From: Bradyrhizobium sp. 132
GTDB taxonomy: Bacteria > Pseudomonadota > Alphaproteobacteria > Rhizobiales > Xanthobacteraceae
Length of the DNA stretch: 64,000 nt
Assembly (NCBI RefSeq): GCF_023074185.1
Contig: NZ_JADPKY010000090.1
Coordinates: forward strand, 40,993-104,992
Reading direction: 5' to 3'
This document shows positions 56,280 to 64,000 of this stretch, piece after piece. How positions within the stretch are numbered: the stretch's first letter is position 1; every line of letters begins with the position of its first letter. The translations under genes were made by a program, and so were the position numbers. A model generated the notes under the pieces. It saw nothing but the letters and a program-made list of their open reading frames with translations, did no database searches and was not told the DNA's origin.

Positions 56280-56708
56280 GTGGCCAACATCCTGATCGTG
56301 GATGACGACCCGGCCGTGCAAATCACAATCCGGCTGCTGCTGGAGAGAGCGGGCCATCACGTCACGCTCGCTGGCGATGGCCGCAAGGGGCTCGCGCTGT
56401 TCGCGGCCAGCCAGTTCGACTTGCTGTTCCTCGACATCTTCATGCCCGGCATGGACGGGCTGGAGACGATGCGCCACATCCGGGCGCGGGCATCGACCAT
56501 TCCGATCATCGTCATTTCCGGCCGTTCGATCACGCCGGGCGTTTTCGCAGAGCCGGATTTTCTCAAGATGGCAACCAAGCTCGGCGCGGTCGCGAGCCTG
56601 CAGAAGCCGTTCCGCCCCGACGCGCTGCTCGCCGCAGTCGACCGCTGCCTGAAAACAGCGCAATCGACGACCGTGCCGCAACCCGATGCCGGCTCCGGCG
56701 GCCGATGA
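56280..56708 (+). CDS. receiver-only response regulator
   Basis: A 142-residue single REC domain: acidic pocket VDDD, phospho-acceptor in LFLDIFMPGMDG, Thr/Ser switch in VISGRS and the Lys in LQKPF. There is no output domain. GTG 56280 has GGAGG nine bases upstream. It lies 67 bp before the hybrid kinase gene on the same strand, so it may take phosphate from that kinase. Confidence 0.9.
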   Translation: MANILIVDDDPAVQITIRLLLERAGHHVTLAGDGRKGLALFAASQFDLLFLDIFMPGMDGLETMRHIRARASTIPIIVISGRSITPGVFAEPDFLKMATKLGAVASLQKPFRPDALLAAVDRCLKTAQSTTVPQPDAGSGGR

Positions 56709-56775
56709 CGGAGCGGTTCATGTTGCGACCTAGCAGAACATTCGGGGCCGTACGCGACGTGGCGGGAGGGCCGGC

Positions 56776-59700
56776 ATGACCCTCGCAACCCGGCTGGCCA
56801 TCGCAATGATTCTGCTGGTCGCGGTTGCGGTCTCCGCCGTCGGATGGCTGAGCCATTACAGCCTGGAGCAGGCCTTCCTGCCGCGCGTGCTCGACCGTAT
56901 CGAGACACAATCCCGGCTGCTGGCTTCCCAGCTCGAAGCCCAGACCGACGGCGCACGCGCCGACATCGTCACCTTCCGCTCCCGTGCCGCGGTACGCGGC
57001 ATGATCGACGCGCATTTCAACAACGGCGTCGATCCAACTGACCACCTGTCAGAAAAGAACTGGCGCGAGCGGTTGCTGCCCCAACTCGTGGCCGTTGTCG
57101 GAGCCAACCCGACCTACGCGAAATTTCGCGTCATCAACATCGACGGCAGCGAATATCTGCGGGTCGACCGATCCGGCCCGGCAGGATCGGTGCGCATCGT
57201 CCCCGACAATGGCCTGCAAAACAAGGACGAGCGCTTCTTCTTCCAGGGAGCGATCAAGCTGCCGGAGGATCAGGTCTACGTCTCTCCGGTCGATCTGAAT
57301 GTCGACGATGGCGTGATTCAGATGCCTTATGTGCCGACGCTACGCGTCGCGGCACCGCTGTTCGGGTCCGGTCACCGGCTGTTCGGCATCGTCGTCGTCA
57401 ATGTCGACATGCGCCAGGCGTTCGACCGTATCAGGATAACGAGCCGGCGCGGGGAGCAGGTTTACGTGGTCGGCCGCAACGGCGATTATCTCGTGCATCC
57501 GGATCGCACCCGCGAATTCAGCTCGCAACTGGGGACGCCGACGCGCTGGCAGAACGACTTCCCCTATTTCTCTTCAGTCACCGGATCGACCCTGGGTGCG
57601 ACCCAGGTCGTGCGGGAAAACGACGGCAAGCCGAGCGGGACCGCGATCGCGCCCGCGATCCTGGCCGAGGGTCAGTGGGCCGGCATCATCCGCATCGTGC
57701 CCTACGCCGTCTTCATGGCGCCGGCCGTCATCATCGAGAAGACGACGATCACGATCGGCCTCATCGCGGTGATGGTCGCCGCCGTGCTGGCCGTGCTGCT
57801 GGCGCAGTCGCTGACCCGGCCGATCGGCCGGCTCACCACCGCGGTCGATGCGATCGGGCGCGGCAAGCCCGCCGATATTCCAATCGACGCATCAGGCGAG
57901 ACCGGCCTGCTGGCGCGTGCTTTCGCCCGCATGGTCGAAGAAACGAACGCGAAGACATCGGCATTGGAGCACGAAGTTCTGGAGCACCGGCGCACGGAGG
58001 CCGCGCGCGACCAGCTCGCCGTTCGCGAACGCCTGTTCAGCGCGGCGGTCGAATCCTCGGACGATTCGATCGTCATGCAGACGCTCGACGGCACCATCAT
58101 CGGGTGGAACGCGGCGGCCGAGCGCCTCTACGGCCATACGGTCGAGGAGGCGGTCGGACAGCCGACTTCGATCCTCCTGCCGGCCGATCGCCGCGAAGAG
58201 GGCAAGGATTATCTGCGGCGGATTTCGCGCGGCGAACGCATCGAACACTTCGAAACGGTGCGCCTGCGCAAGGACGGCACTCCGGTCGATATCTCGGTGA
58301 GCCTGTCGCCGATCAGGGGCGCTTTGGGTGAGATCATCGGCGCCTCCGGCTCGGCGCGCCGCCTCACTGACGCACGCCAGACCGAGCGAGCGCTGCAACA
58401 AACGCTCGAGGAGCGGCGACAGCTGTTCGATGCGTCGCAAGACCTGATCATGATCATGGATTCGCGCGGCCATATCGTGCAGATCAGCCCGAGCAGCCAA
58501 GCCGTTCTCGGCTACCCGCCGGACGAGATGATCGGCCGCAGCGGCGTCGACTTCATTCACCCAGCGCATCTCGATCAATCTCGCGAGGAAATGCGCGCAC
58601 TGCGGCGCGGCGGCAGTCCGAAGCTCGCCGACACCCGCTGCATCCACAAGGACGGGCGCGAGGTCTGGTTGTCCTGGCTCGGCAACTGGTCCGATCAGGC
58701 CAAGCGCTATTTCTTCGTCGGACGTGACATGACCGAGGCAAGGCATACCGAAGAATCCCTGCGCGAAAGCGAGCTGCTCGCGCGCAACATCGTCGAGACC
58801 GCGCTTGACGCCTTCGTCCAGACCGATGACCGCAGCACCATCCTGAATTGGAGCTCGCGGGCCGAAGAGCTGTTCGGCTGGCGGCGCGACGACGTGCTGG
58901 GCAAGAATGCGGTCGACCTCATCGTCGCAGAGAGTGAACGCGAGAGGGTCAAGGTCGGCCTTGCACGCTTTCTCGTGTCCCAGGACGGCCGGACGCTTAA
59001 CCGCCGCCGCGAGCTCATGGTCCGCCGTCGCGACGGCAAAGAATTCAAGGCCGAGCTGAGCGTCACGGCATTGAAGCGCCGCGAGGGCCTGCTGTTCAAC
59101 GTGTTCTACCGCGACCTTACCGACAAGATCGCGGCCGAGGACCGCATCCGCCAGGCCGAGAAGATGGAGGCGGTCGGCCAGCTCACCGGCGGCGTGGCGC
59201 ACGACTTCAACAACATCCTCACCGTCATCACCGGCACGATCGGGATCCTGGCCGAAGCGGTGGCCAAGGAGCCGGAGCTTGCAGCGATCACGAAGATGAT
59301 CGACGAGGCCGCCTGGCGCGGCGCCGAGCTGACGCAGCATCTGCTGGCGTTTGCACGCAAGCAGCCGCTCCAGCCGCGCGAGATCGACGTCAACTCGCTG
59401 ATGATCGACACTGCGAAGCTATTGCGGCCGACGCTGGGCGAGCAGATCCAGATCGAGTCCGTGTTCGAGGCGGAGAGCTGCGTCGCGATCGTCGATCCCA
59501 ACCAGCTGACCACCGCAATCCTCAACCTCGCGCTCAACTCCCGCGACGCCATGCCGTTCGGCGGCAAGCTGATCGTGGAGACGGGCGCCGCCTATCTCGA
59601 CGAAATCTATGCCAGCGTCAACGATATCAGGCCAGGCCACTACGTGCTGATCGCAGTGAGCGACACCGGCACCGGAATTCCCGCCAACATGCTGGCCAGG

Positions 59701-60276
59701 GTGTTCGAACCTTTCTTCACTTCAAAGGGGCCGGGCAAGGGCACCGGCCTCGGGCTTTCGATGGTCTACGGCTTCATCAAGCAGTCCGCGGGCCATATCA
59801 AGATCTACAGCGAGGAAGGCCACGGCACCACGATCAAGATGTATCTGCCGCCCGGCAAGACGCCGACGGCGGTCGGCGAGGGCGTGACACCGGCGGCGAT
59901 CGAAGGCGGACACGAGACGATCCTGGTGGTCGAGGACGACCGGCTGGTGCGCGACTACGTGCTGGCGCAGCTTCATTCGCTGGGTTACGTCACCTTGCAG
60001 GCGGCGAACGCCACGGAGGCGCTTGCAATCGTCGCCGCCGGAAAACCGTTCGACCTGCTGTTCACCGACGTCATCATGCCCGGCAAGATGAACGGACGGC
60101 AGCTCGCCGACGAACTCCAGAGGACGCGTCCCGATCTCCGGGTGGTCTACACGTCCGGCTATACCGAGAACGCGATCATCCACCACGGCCGACTGGATTC
60201 GGGCGTTCTGCTGCTGGCGAAGCCCTATCGCAAATCGGATCTGGCGCGGATCATTCGCAAGGCGCTGCAAGCGTAG
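56776..60276 (+). CDS. hybrid sensor histidine kinase (dCache-HAMP-3xPAS-HisKA-HATPase-REC)
   Basis: A 1166-residue membrane kinase. It has an N-terminal helix, a periplasmic dCache-type domain (about 35-310), a second helix (TIGLIAVMVAAVLAVLLAQSL), HAMP, three PAS domains (about 415-530, 540-660 and 665-780), the kinase core and a C-terminal receiver. The phospho-acceptor is H809 in LTGGVAHDFNNIL; the ATP-site motifs are LNLALNSRDAM, VSDTGTGIP and GKGTGLGLSMVYG. The receiver has D1098 (FTDVIMPG) and a Lys near 1149 (LAKPYRKSD). ATG 56776 has GGGAGGG upstream. Confidence 0.93.
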   Translation: MTLATRLAIAMILLVAVAVSAVGWLSHYSLEQAFLPRVLDRIETQSRLLASQLEAQTDGARADIVTFRSRAAVRGMIDAHFNNGVDPTDHLSEKNWRERLLPQLVAVVGANPTYAKFRVINIDGSEYLRVDRSGPAGSVRIVPDNGLQNKDERFFFQGAIKLPEDQVYVSPVDLNVDDGVIQMPYVPTLRVAAPLFGSGHRLFGIVVVNVDMRQAFDRIRITSRRGEQVYVVGRNGDYLVHPDRTREFSSQLGTPTRWQNDFPYFSSVTGSTLGATQVVRENDGKPSGTAIAPAILAEGQWAGIIRIVPYAVFMAPAVIIEKTTITIGLIAVMVAAVLAVLLAQSLTRPIGRLTTAVDAIGRGKPADIPIDASGETGLLARAFARMVEETNAKTSALEHEVLEHRRTEAARDQLAVRERLFSAAVESSDDSIVMQTLDGTIIGWNAAAERLYGHTVEEAVGQPTSILLPADRREEGKDYLRRISRGERIEHFETVRLRKDGTPVDISVSLSPIRGALGEIIGASGSARRLTDARQTERALQQTLEERRQLFDASQDLIMIMDSRGHIVQISPSSQAVLGYPPDEMIGRSGVDFIHPAHLDQSREEMRALRRGGSPKLADTRCIHKDGREVWLSWLGNWSDQAKRYFFVGRDMTEARHTEESLRESELLARNIVETALDAFVQTDDRSTILNWSSRAEELFGWRRDDVLGKNAVDLIVAESERERVKVGLARFLVSQDGRTLNRRRELMVRRRDGKEFKAELSVTALKRREGLLFNVFYRDLTDKIAAEDRIRQAEKMEAVGQLTGGVAHDFNNILTVITGTIGILAEAVAKEPELAAITKMIDEAAWRGAELTQHLLAFARKQPLQPREIDVNSLMIDTAKLLRPTLGEQIQIESVFEAESCVAIVDPNQLTTAILNLALNSRDAMPFGGKLIVETGAAYLDEIYASVNDIRPGHYVLIAVSDTGTGIPANMLARVFEPFFTSKGPGKGTGLGLSMVYGFIKQSAGHIKIYSEEGHGTTIKMYLPPGKTPTAVGEGVTPAAIEGGHETILVVEDDRLVRDYVLAQLHSLGYVTLQAANATEALAIVAAGKPFDLLFTDVIMPGKMNGRQLADELQRTRPDLRVVYTSGYTENAIIHHGRLDSGVLLLAKPYRKSDLARIIRKALQA

Positions 60277-60284
60277 GGCGCGAT

Positions 60285-60421
60285 CTCGTGTCCCGGACAA
60301 GGCGCAACGTGCAACGCTGCGACGCAGAGCCGGGACCCAGAAACGTCAGCCGTGAGATTGGAGAGATGGGCCCCGGCTCAGCAGTGCATCATTGCATGAT
60401 GCGCTGCGTCCGGGGCACGAG
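60285..60421. repeat. palindromic interspersed repeat (TCCCGGACGC family), copy 2
   Basis: The ends CTCGTGTCCCGG and CCGGGGCACGAG pair. The internal GAGCCGGGACCC, GGGCCCCGGCTC and GCATCATTGCATGATGC segments match the copy at 39297-39430 in order and spacing. It lies between convergent kinase and regulator genes. Confidence 0.85.
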
Positions 60422-60427
60422 ACCATT

Positions 60428-61063
60428 TTACGACGCCCGCTGGGCCGCGGTCATCACGATCCGGATCAGATCGGCGGCATTGCGCGCACCGAGCTTCTTC
60501 ATGATGTTGGCGCGGTGGTCCTCGATGGTGCGCGGGCTGATGCCGAGCGTGCGGCCGGCTTCCTTGTTGGAGGCGCCGGCGGCGAACTGTTCGAGCACCT
60601 CGCGCTCGCGCCGCGTCAACGGCTCGCGTCCGGGGAAATGCAGCGAGCCGAACTTCGGCGCGGCGTTCTCCGACTGCCTGCGTGCATAGGCGCCGATCGC
60701 CTCGTCGAGCCGGCCGACGATCTCGCTGCCGCGGAACGGCTTCTCGATGAAGTCGAGCGCGCCGCTCTTGATGGCCCCCACCGCCATCGCGATGTCGCCC
60801 TGTCCGGAGATCATGAAGATCGGTGCCGGATAGTCTTCGCCGTGCAGCTCGTTGAGAATGTCGAGGCCCGACTTGCCGGGAATATGCACGTCCAGCAGGA
60901 CCGCCGCCGGTGTGCGGCTTCGCGCGACGGAGAGCAATGCTGCGCCGTCCGCAAAACAGATCACCTCATAGCCCGCGGCCTTCAACACCATCGACAAGGT
61001 GTCACGAACGGCAGCGTCGTCGTCGACCACGAAGATTTCACCGCGAGAGCTTTGTTCAGCCAT
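60428..61063 (-). CDS. FixJ/NarL-type response regulator
   Basis: A 211-residue two-domain regulator. REC: FVVDDDAAVRDTLSMVLKAAGYEV, phospho-Asp in LLDVHIPGKSGLD, Lys in FIEKPF. Output: the LuxR-type helix-turn-helix LTRREREVLEQFAAGASNKEAGRTLGISPRTIEDHRANIMKKLGARNAADLIRI, close to FixJ. The start is ATG 61063; ATG 61084 is also open. It converges on the hybrid kinase gene and may be its DNA-binding partner. Confidence 0.92.
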   Translation of the reverse strand: MAEQSSRGEIFVVDDDAAVRDTLSMVLKAAGYEVICFADGAALLSVARSRTPAAVLLDVHIPGKSGLDILNELHGEDYPAPIFMISGQGDIAMAVGAIKSGALDFIEKPFRGSEIVGRLDEAIGAYARRQSENAAPKFGSLHFPGREPLTRREREVLEQFAAGASNKEAGRTLGISPRTIEDHRANIMKKLGARNAADLIRIVMTAAQRAS

Positions 61064-61213
61064 GTGCCCACATCCGGTTGGCATGAAGGATTCGCGTCCG
61101 CGCCAACCGTTATGGCGTTCGGCGCGGATTCGGCCCACCCGTATTTGTACGGGACATGGACTTAACGCACAAGTAGCGGCAAGTCGCCTAATTACAGAGC
61201 ACGGAGAATATCC

Positions 61214-61503
61214 ATGCTAAATTTGGCCGCTACGCCGCCTCTGGTCGCAATGCCCGAAGCCGAGAGCCGTCTGCTGATTGCGGCTGACCTTCGCTTGCTG
61301 ATCTCGCAGATCGAGACCAGCATGCGCCGGATCGCCACAGCCATGGATCAAGAACACGGCAGTGATCCGGAAGGTTCCGCCGATGTCTTCCTGCTCGACG
61401 ACGTCACGCCCGGTATGCCACGGCAAGCGCCGCCCTCGACGCCTGCCGGGCGGGCCTTGGCCACGCCGTGGAATGCCTGTCGGAAGCCAGCAGCACAGTG
61501 TAG
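61214..61503 (+). pseudogene. small conserved protein gene, apparently frameshifted
   Basis: From ATG 61214 (GGAGA upstream) the frame reads MLNLAATPPLVAMPEAESRLLIAADLRLLISQIETSMRRIATAMDQEHGSDPEGSADVFLLDDVTP, a coding-looking product. At 61409-61411 the codon bias moves to the next frame, which continues RYATASAALDACRAGLGHAVECLSEASSTV and stops at 61503. One base lost in the C-run would explain it. The unshifted frame instead runs antisense into the next gene to 61990. Function unknown; it sits among two-component genes. Confidence 0.6.
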
Positions 61504-61551
61504 ATCGCTGCGGCGCGGCGGCCGCATTTCGTTGCATGGCAGGCCCGCGGC

Positions 61552-62055
61552 TCAGGCGCGGTGCCGTTCCACGATCGCGTCGCTGGCGACACCACCCCAG
61601 GTGTGGATCGCCGGCAGGCCCATCGCGGTCTTGCCGAGATTGGCGAGGCTGATGCGCAACGCCGCCAGATCCAGCGGCTTGGGCAGGCTCTGGAGCACGA
61701 TTCCGACGGAACGGGCGAAGCTGCGAGCGGCGCTGCGGCGCTTGCCATCCATGCCGCTGATGACGATCACGGCGCCGCCAAATTTTGCCTTTGCCATCTC
61801 GCCCAGCACGTCGATGCCGTCGCCATCCTCCAGCACGAGATCGAGCGTCACGCAGTCGAAGCGCGCTGCGCGGAGCTTTTCGATCGCTTCCGCCACGGAC
61901 GGCGCCACGGTGACTTCGTGGCCGGCCTGTCTGGCGGCGACCGTGATCAGGCTGCGCTGCGTGGCGTCGTCATCGACCACCAGGAGCTGAAGTGCGCGCC
62001 GCTCGGTGCCGTCGGGCAGGTTTGACGGGAGGGGGGAGAGAGAGCTTCTGGGCAT
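61552..62055 (-). CDS. receiver-domain response regulator
   Basis: A 167-residue single-domain regulator: LLVVDDDATQRSLITVAARQAGHEV, phospho-Asp in VTLDLVLEDGDGIDV, Ser switch in VISGMDG and Lys in SLPKPL. The C-terminal 35 residues (ISLANLGKTAMGLPAIHTWGGVASDAIVERHRA) are not an evident DNA-binding domain. ATG 62055 has AGGA upstream; the frame is open to 62172 without a start signal. It is the last gene of the minus-strand chemotaxis block. Confidence 0.85.
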   Translation of the reverse strand: MPRSSLSPLPSNLPDGTERRALQLLVVDDDATQRSLITVAARQAGHEVTVAPSVAEAIEKLRAARFDCVTLDLVLEDGDGIDVLGEMAKAKFGGAVIVISGMDGKRRSAARSFARSVGIVLQSLPKPLDLAALRISLANLGKTAMGLPAIHTWGGVASDAIVERHRA

Positions 62056-62196
62056 TACCGTATCCTGAGATTGAGACCGGCCATGGATACATGGCTCGCG
62101 CTTAGGCGACGTAAAGCCGCTGCGGCAAATTCGGTCGGATGTTTCAGCAAATATGAACCAACGTCTCGGCAAACAGCGACGAGACGCACGTGAAGA

Positions 62197-62511
62197 TCAC
62201 GCCGCCTCGTCACGGCCACCGGCCGCGCGCTTCTTCCGATTCTTGCCACGCAGGAACTGGATGTCCATTTCGAGGCCGTTGACGCGCACCAGTTCGCAGC
62301 GGCGGTAAGCAAGGCCGGTCGACGACAACAGCAGGAAGAACTCTTTCAAGTTCAGGCCCTGAATCGAGCCTTCCACCGTGAGGATGGCGTCTGTATCGGA
62401 GATCGCGTTGAGCTTGCAGTCGCGGCGCCAGGTGCCGTCGATGGCCATGATGCAGACATCGTAGCCGCGACTGAACGTCACCCGCTCCAGACCCTTTCCA
62501 TCCTCGGACAT
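62197..62511 (-). CDS. small PilZ-like protein
   Basis: A 104-residue protein with a PilZ-like beta-barrel pattern: LERVTFSRGYDVCIMAIDGTWRRDCKLNAISDTDAILTVEGSIQGL...FFLLLSSTGLAYRRCELVRVNGLEMDIQFL. The c-di-GMP motifs are degenerate: RxxxxR instead of RxxxR, and NAISDTDA in place of D/NxSxxG. Binding may therefore be weak or lost. The start is 2 bp after the cheR stop, so they are co-transcribed. Confidence 0.72.
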   Translation of the reverse strand: MSEDGKGLERVTFSRGYDVCIMAIDGTWRRDCKLNAISDTDAILTVEGSIQGLNLKEFFLLLSSTGLAYRRCELVRVNGLEMDIQFLRGKNRKKRAAGGRDEAA

Positions 62512-62513
62512 GC

Positions 62514-63395
62514 TTATCGTCCCGCCATCACAGCCACGCGCGGCGCGGCGCCGGCGAAAGCCGGCTTGGCAGCTGCGGCACGCGGGTCGTTCGGCTTGTA
62601 GAGACCGCGCCGCTCCGGAATCGGCTTGAACGTGTCGGTCAGTCCGACCACGGTTTCGGCCGCGCCCAGCACCAGGAATCCGTCTCCCTCGATCTGGCGC
62701 GCCAGACGGTTGAAGATGTTGATCTTGGTGTCCTGGTCGAAATAGATCAGCACGTTGCGGCAGAAGATGACGTCGAAGGTGCCGAGCTGGGCGAAATCGT
62801 GCAGCAGATTGAGCTGCCGGTGCTGGATCATCGCCCGCAGCTCCGGATTGATCTGCCAGGTCTCGCCGGTCTGCCTGAAATATTTCATCAGCATCTGGAT
62901 CGGCAGACCGCGCTGCACTTCGAACTGGCTGTAGATGCCGGCCTTGGCCTTCTCGAGCACTTCCTGCGACAGGTCGGTCGCGATGATCTCGACGCGCCAG
63001 CCGGTCAGGGCCGCACCCATCTCTTTCAAGCTCATCGCCAGCGAATATGGCTCCTGTCCGGTCGAGCCGGCAGCGCACCAGATCCGCACGCTACGGCGGC
63101 CGGCGCGGGCCTTGATCACTTCGGGCATGATGGTGTCGCGGAAATGATCGAACGGGACCTTGTCGCGGAAGAAGAAGGTCTCGTTGGTCGTCATCGCCTC
63201 GACCACGCTGGTGACGAGCGCGCTCGCGCCTGCGCCTTGCAGCTTTTGCACGAGCTCGCCGATGCCGGAGAGCCCGCCCTTGCGGGCGAGCGGCAGCAGC
63301 CGGCTTTCAATCAGATATTGCTTGTCTGCGGACAGATCGAGCCCGGAATGATCCCTCAGGAACTTACGCAGATACTCATATTCGGTCGCGGTCAC
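62514..63395 (-). CDS. cheR: chemotaxis protein methyltransferase CheR
   Basis: A 293-residue enzyme that methylates Glu residues of chemoreceptors using S-adenosylmethionine. The N-terminal helical domain (EYLRKFLRDHSGLDLSADKQYLIESRLLPLARKGG) and the SAM-binding site (VRIWCAAGSTGQEPYSLAMSL, near residue 100; IIATDLSQEVLEKAKAG) are clear, as is the VIFCRNVLIYFD motif. It lies between a CheY-like gene and the PilZ-like gene on the minus strand. Confidence 0.95.
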   Translation of the reverse strand: MTATEYEYLRKFLRDHSGLDLSADKQYLIESRLLPLARKGGLSGIGELVQKLQGAGASALVTSVVEAMTTNETFFFRDKVPFDHFRDTIMPEVIKARAGRRSVRIWCAAGSTGQEPYSLAMSLKEMGAALTGWRVEIIATDLSQEVLEKAKAGIYSQFEVQRGLPIQMLMKYFRQTGETWQINPELRAMIQHRQLNLLHDFAQLGTFDVIFCRNVLIYFDQDTKINIFNRLARQIEGDGFLVLGAAETVVGLTDTFKPIPERRGLYKPNDPRAAAAKPAFAGAAPRVAVMAGR

Positions 63396-63454
63396 GGATA
63401 GCCTCTCGGAAGCTGTACTGGGAACACTCTGGCTGGAACACTCCGCCAGATAAC

Positions 63455-63841
<387 letters not shown>

Positions 63842-63870
63842 TTGGTTCTCCGCTTCGATGTTTTTGGGGC

Positions 63871-64000
63871 TCACGCAGCCATTTGCACTTCGGTCTTCAA
63901 TTCGAGGACGCGATCGACGTCGAGGACGACCATGAGCTGTCCGTCGAGGCGGTGGACGCCGCCGGCGAGCTTGGCCATGCGGGGATCGAGGTTGACGGGG
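63871..64000 (-). CDS. cheW: chemotaxis coupling protein CheW, C-terminal part
   Basis: The last 42 codons of a gene entering from the right edge. The product end PVNLDPRMAKLAGGVHRLDGQLMVVLDVDRVLELKTEVQMAA matches the CheW C-terminal strand (VLDVDRVL). It couples receptors to CheA. It precedes cheY by 29 bp on the same strand, consistent with a che operon whose earlier genes are beyond the window. Confidence 0.8.
   Translation of the reverse strand, partial: PVNLDPRMAKLAGGVHRLDGQLMVVLDVDRVLELKTEVQMAA

Noticed and set aside
61504..61990. Continuation of the 61214 frame to 258 residues
   Set aside because: This part is antisense to the receiver gene at 61552-62055; the codon bias shifts frame at 61410 and the natural stop is 61503.

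Overview
The window looks like a chromosomal segment of an alphaproteobacterium close to Bradyrhizobium. This is inferred from the very high G+C in third codon positions, the gene content (homogentisate cluster, hybrid kinases, FixJ-type regulators, MBOAT pair, many GGDEF/EAL-type sensors) and several families of palindromic intergenic repeats typical of that group. I saw no tRNA, rRNA, CRISPR array, insertion sequence, integrase or phage gene. The segment reads as ordinary chromosome with a few accessory or decaying patches (about 32.9-36.9 kb and 61.2-61.5 kb).

Layout. 0-1.7 kb: the end of a CoxL-type molybdenum hydroxylase and its FAD subunit, closed by a strong terminator. 1.9-3.0 kb: a CaiB/BaiF (methylacyl-CoA racemase-like) enzyme. 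3.1-11.6 kb: tyrosine/phenylalanine catabolism through homogentisate, comprising HPPD with a divergent Lrp/AsnC regulator, fumarylacetoacetase, homogentisate dioxygenase, an unusual metallo-beta-lactamase-fold protein, a small DUF2783-like protein and a flavin hydroxylase, with a divergent MarR regulator. 11.6-12.4 kb: an AHL-lactonase-like enzyme. 12.8-19.3 kb: a caspase-fold/TPR protein that has lost both catalytic residues, an OmpA-type lipoprotein/porin-domain protein, an RND adaptor and an RND pump. 19.4-25.4 kb: an orphan DUF433 protein, a Crp-type regulator, AsmA and a class III adenylate cyclase. 25.5-31.6 kb: an unknown protein, an LTXXQ/Spy-like protein, a LysM protein and a GGDEF-EAL enzyme. 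31.9-36.9 kb: an AraC regulator, a truncated small gene, an NDH-2-like flavoprotein, a frameshifted MBL-fold gene and small secreted or membrane proteins. 37-40.3 kb: a beta-propeller lactonase, a second RND adaptor and a second inactive caspase-like protein. 40.7-44.7 kb: a terpenoid-cyclase-fold protein, a nuclease-like protein and a class V aminotransferase. 44.7-47.3 kb: an MBOAT/SGNH acyl-transfer pair. 47.4-50.1 kb: oligopeptidase B and a flavin reductase. 50.2-56.1 kb: a GntR-controlled operon with an NMT1-type ABC transporter, an IlvD/Edd dehydratase and an RraA-like protein. 56.3-64 kb: a two-component/chemotaxis block.

How parts fit together. The most interesting pattern is regulatory. 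A Crp protein whose recognition helix keeps the RExxxR signature (19.7-20.3 kb) and an adenylate cyclase (22.9-25.4 kb) lie between intergenic regions that carry CRP-type sites TGTGA-N6-TCACA. Two sites are perfect (12536 and 40594) and one has a single mismatch (20443, in front of crp itself). The two perfect sites lie in the divergent regions in front of the two paralogous, catalytically dead caspase-like genes. Each of those genes is also neighbour to a paralogous RND adaptor. I propose, as inference, a duplicated pseudo-caspase/RND-adaptor envelope module linked to cAMP-Crp.

Other notable observations: a 26-bp perfect palindrome in front of the GntR gene, a 25-bp near-perfect palindrome at 25385, single-base frameshifts in two genes, an altered DxDD motif in the cyclase-like protein, and a 40-codon membrane-protein gene at 36178-36300.
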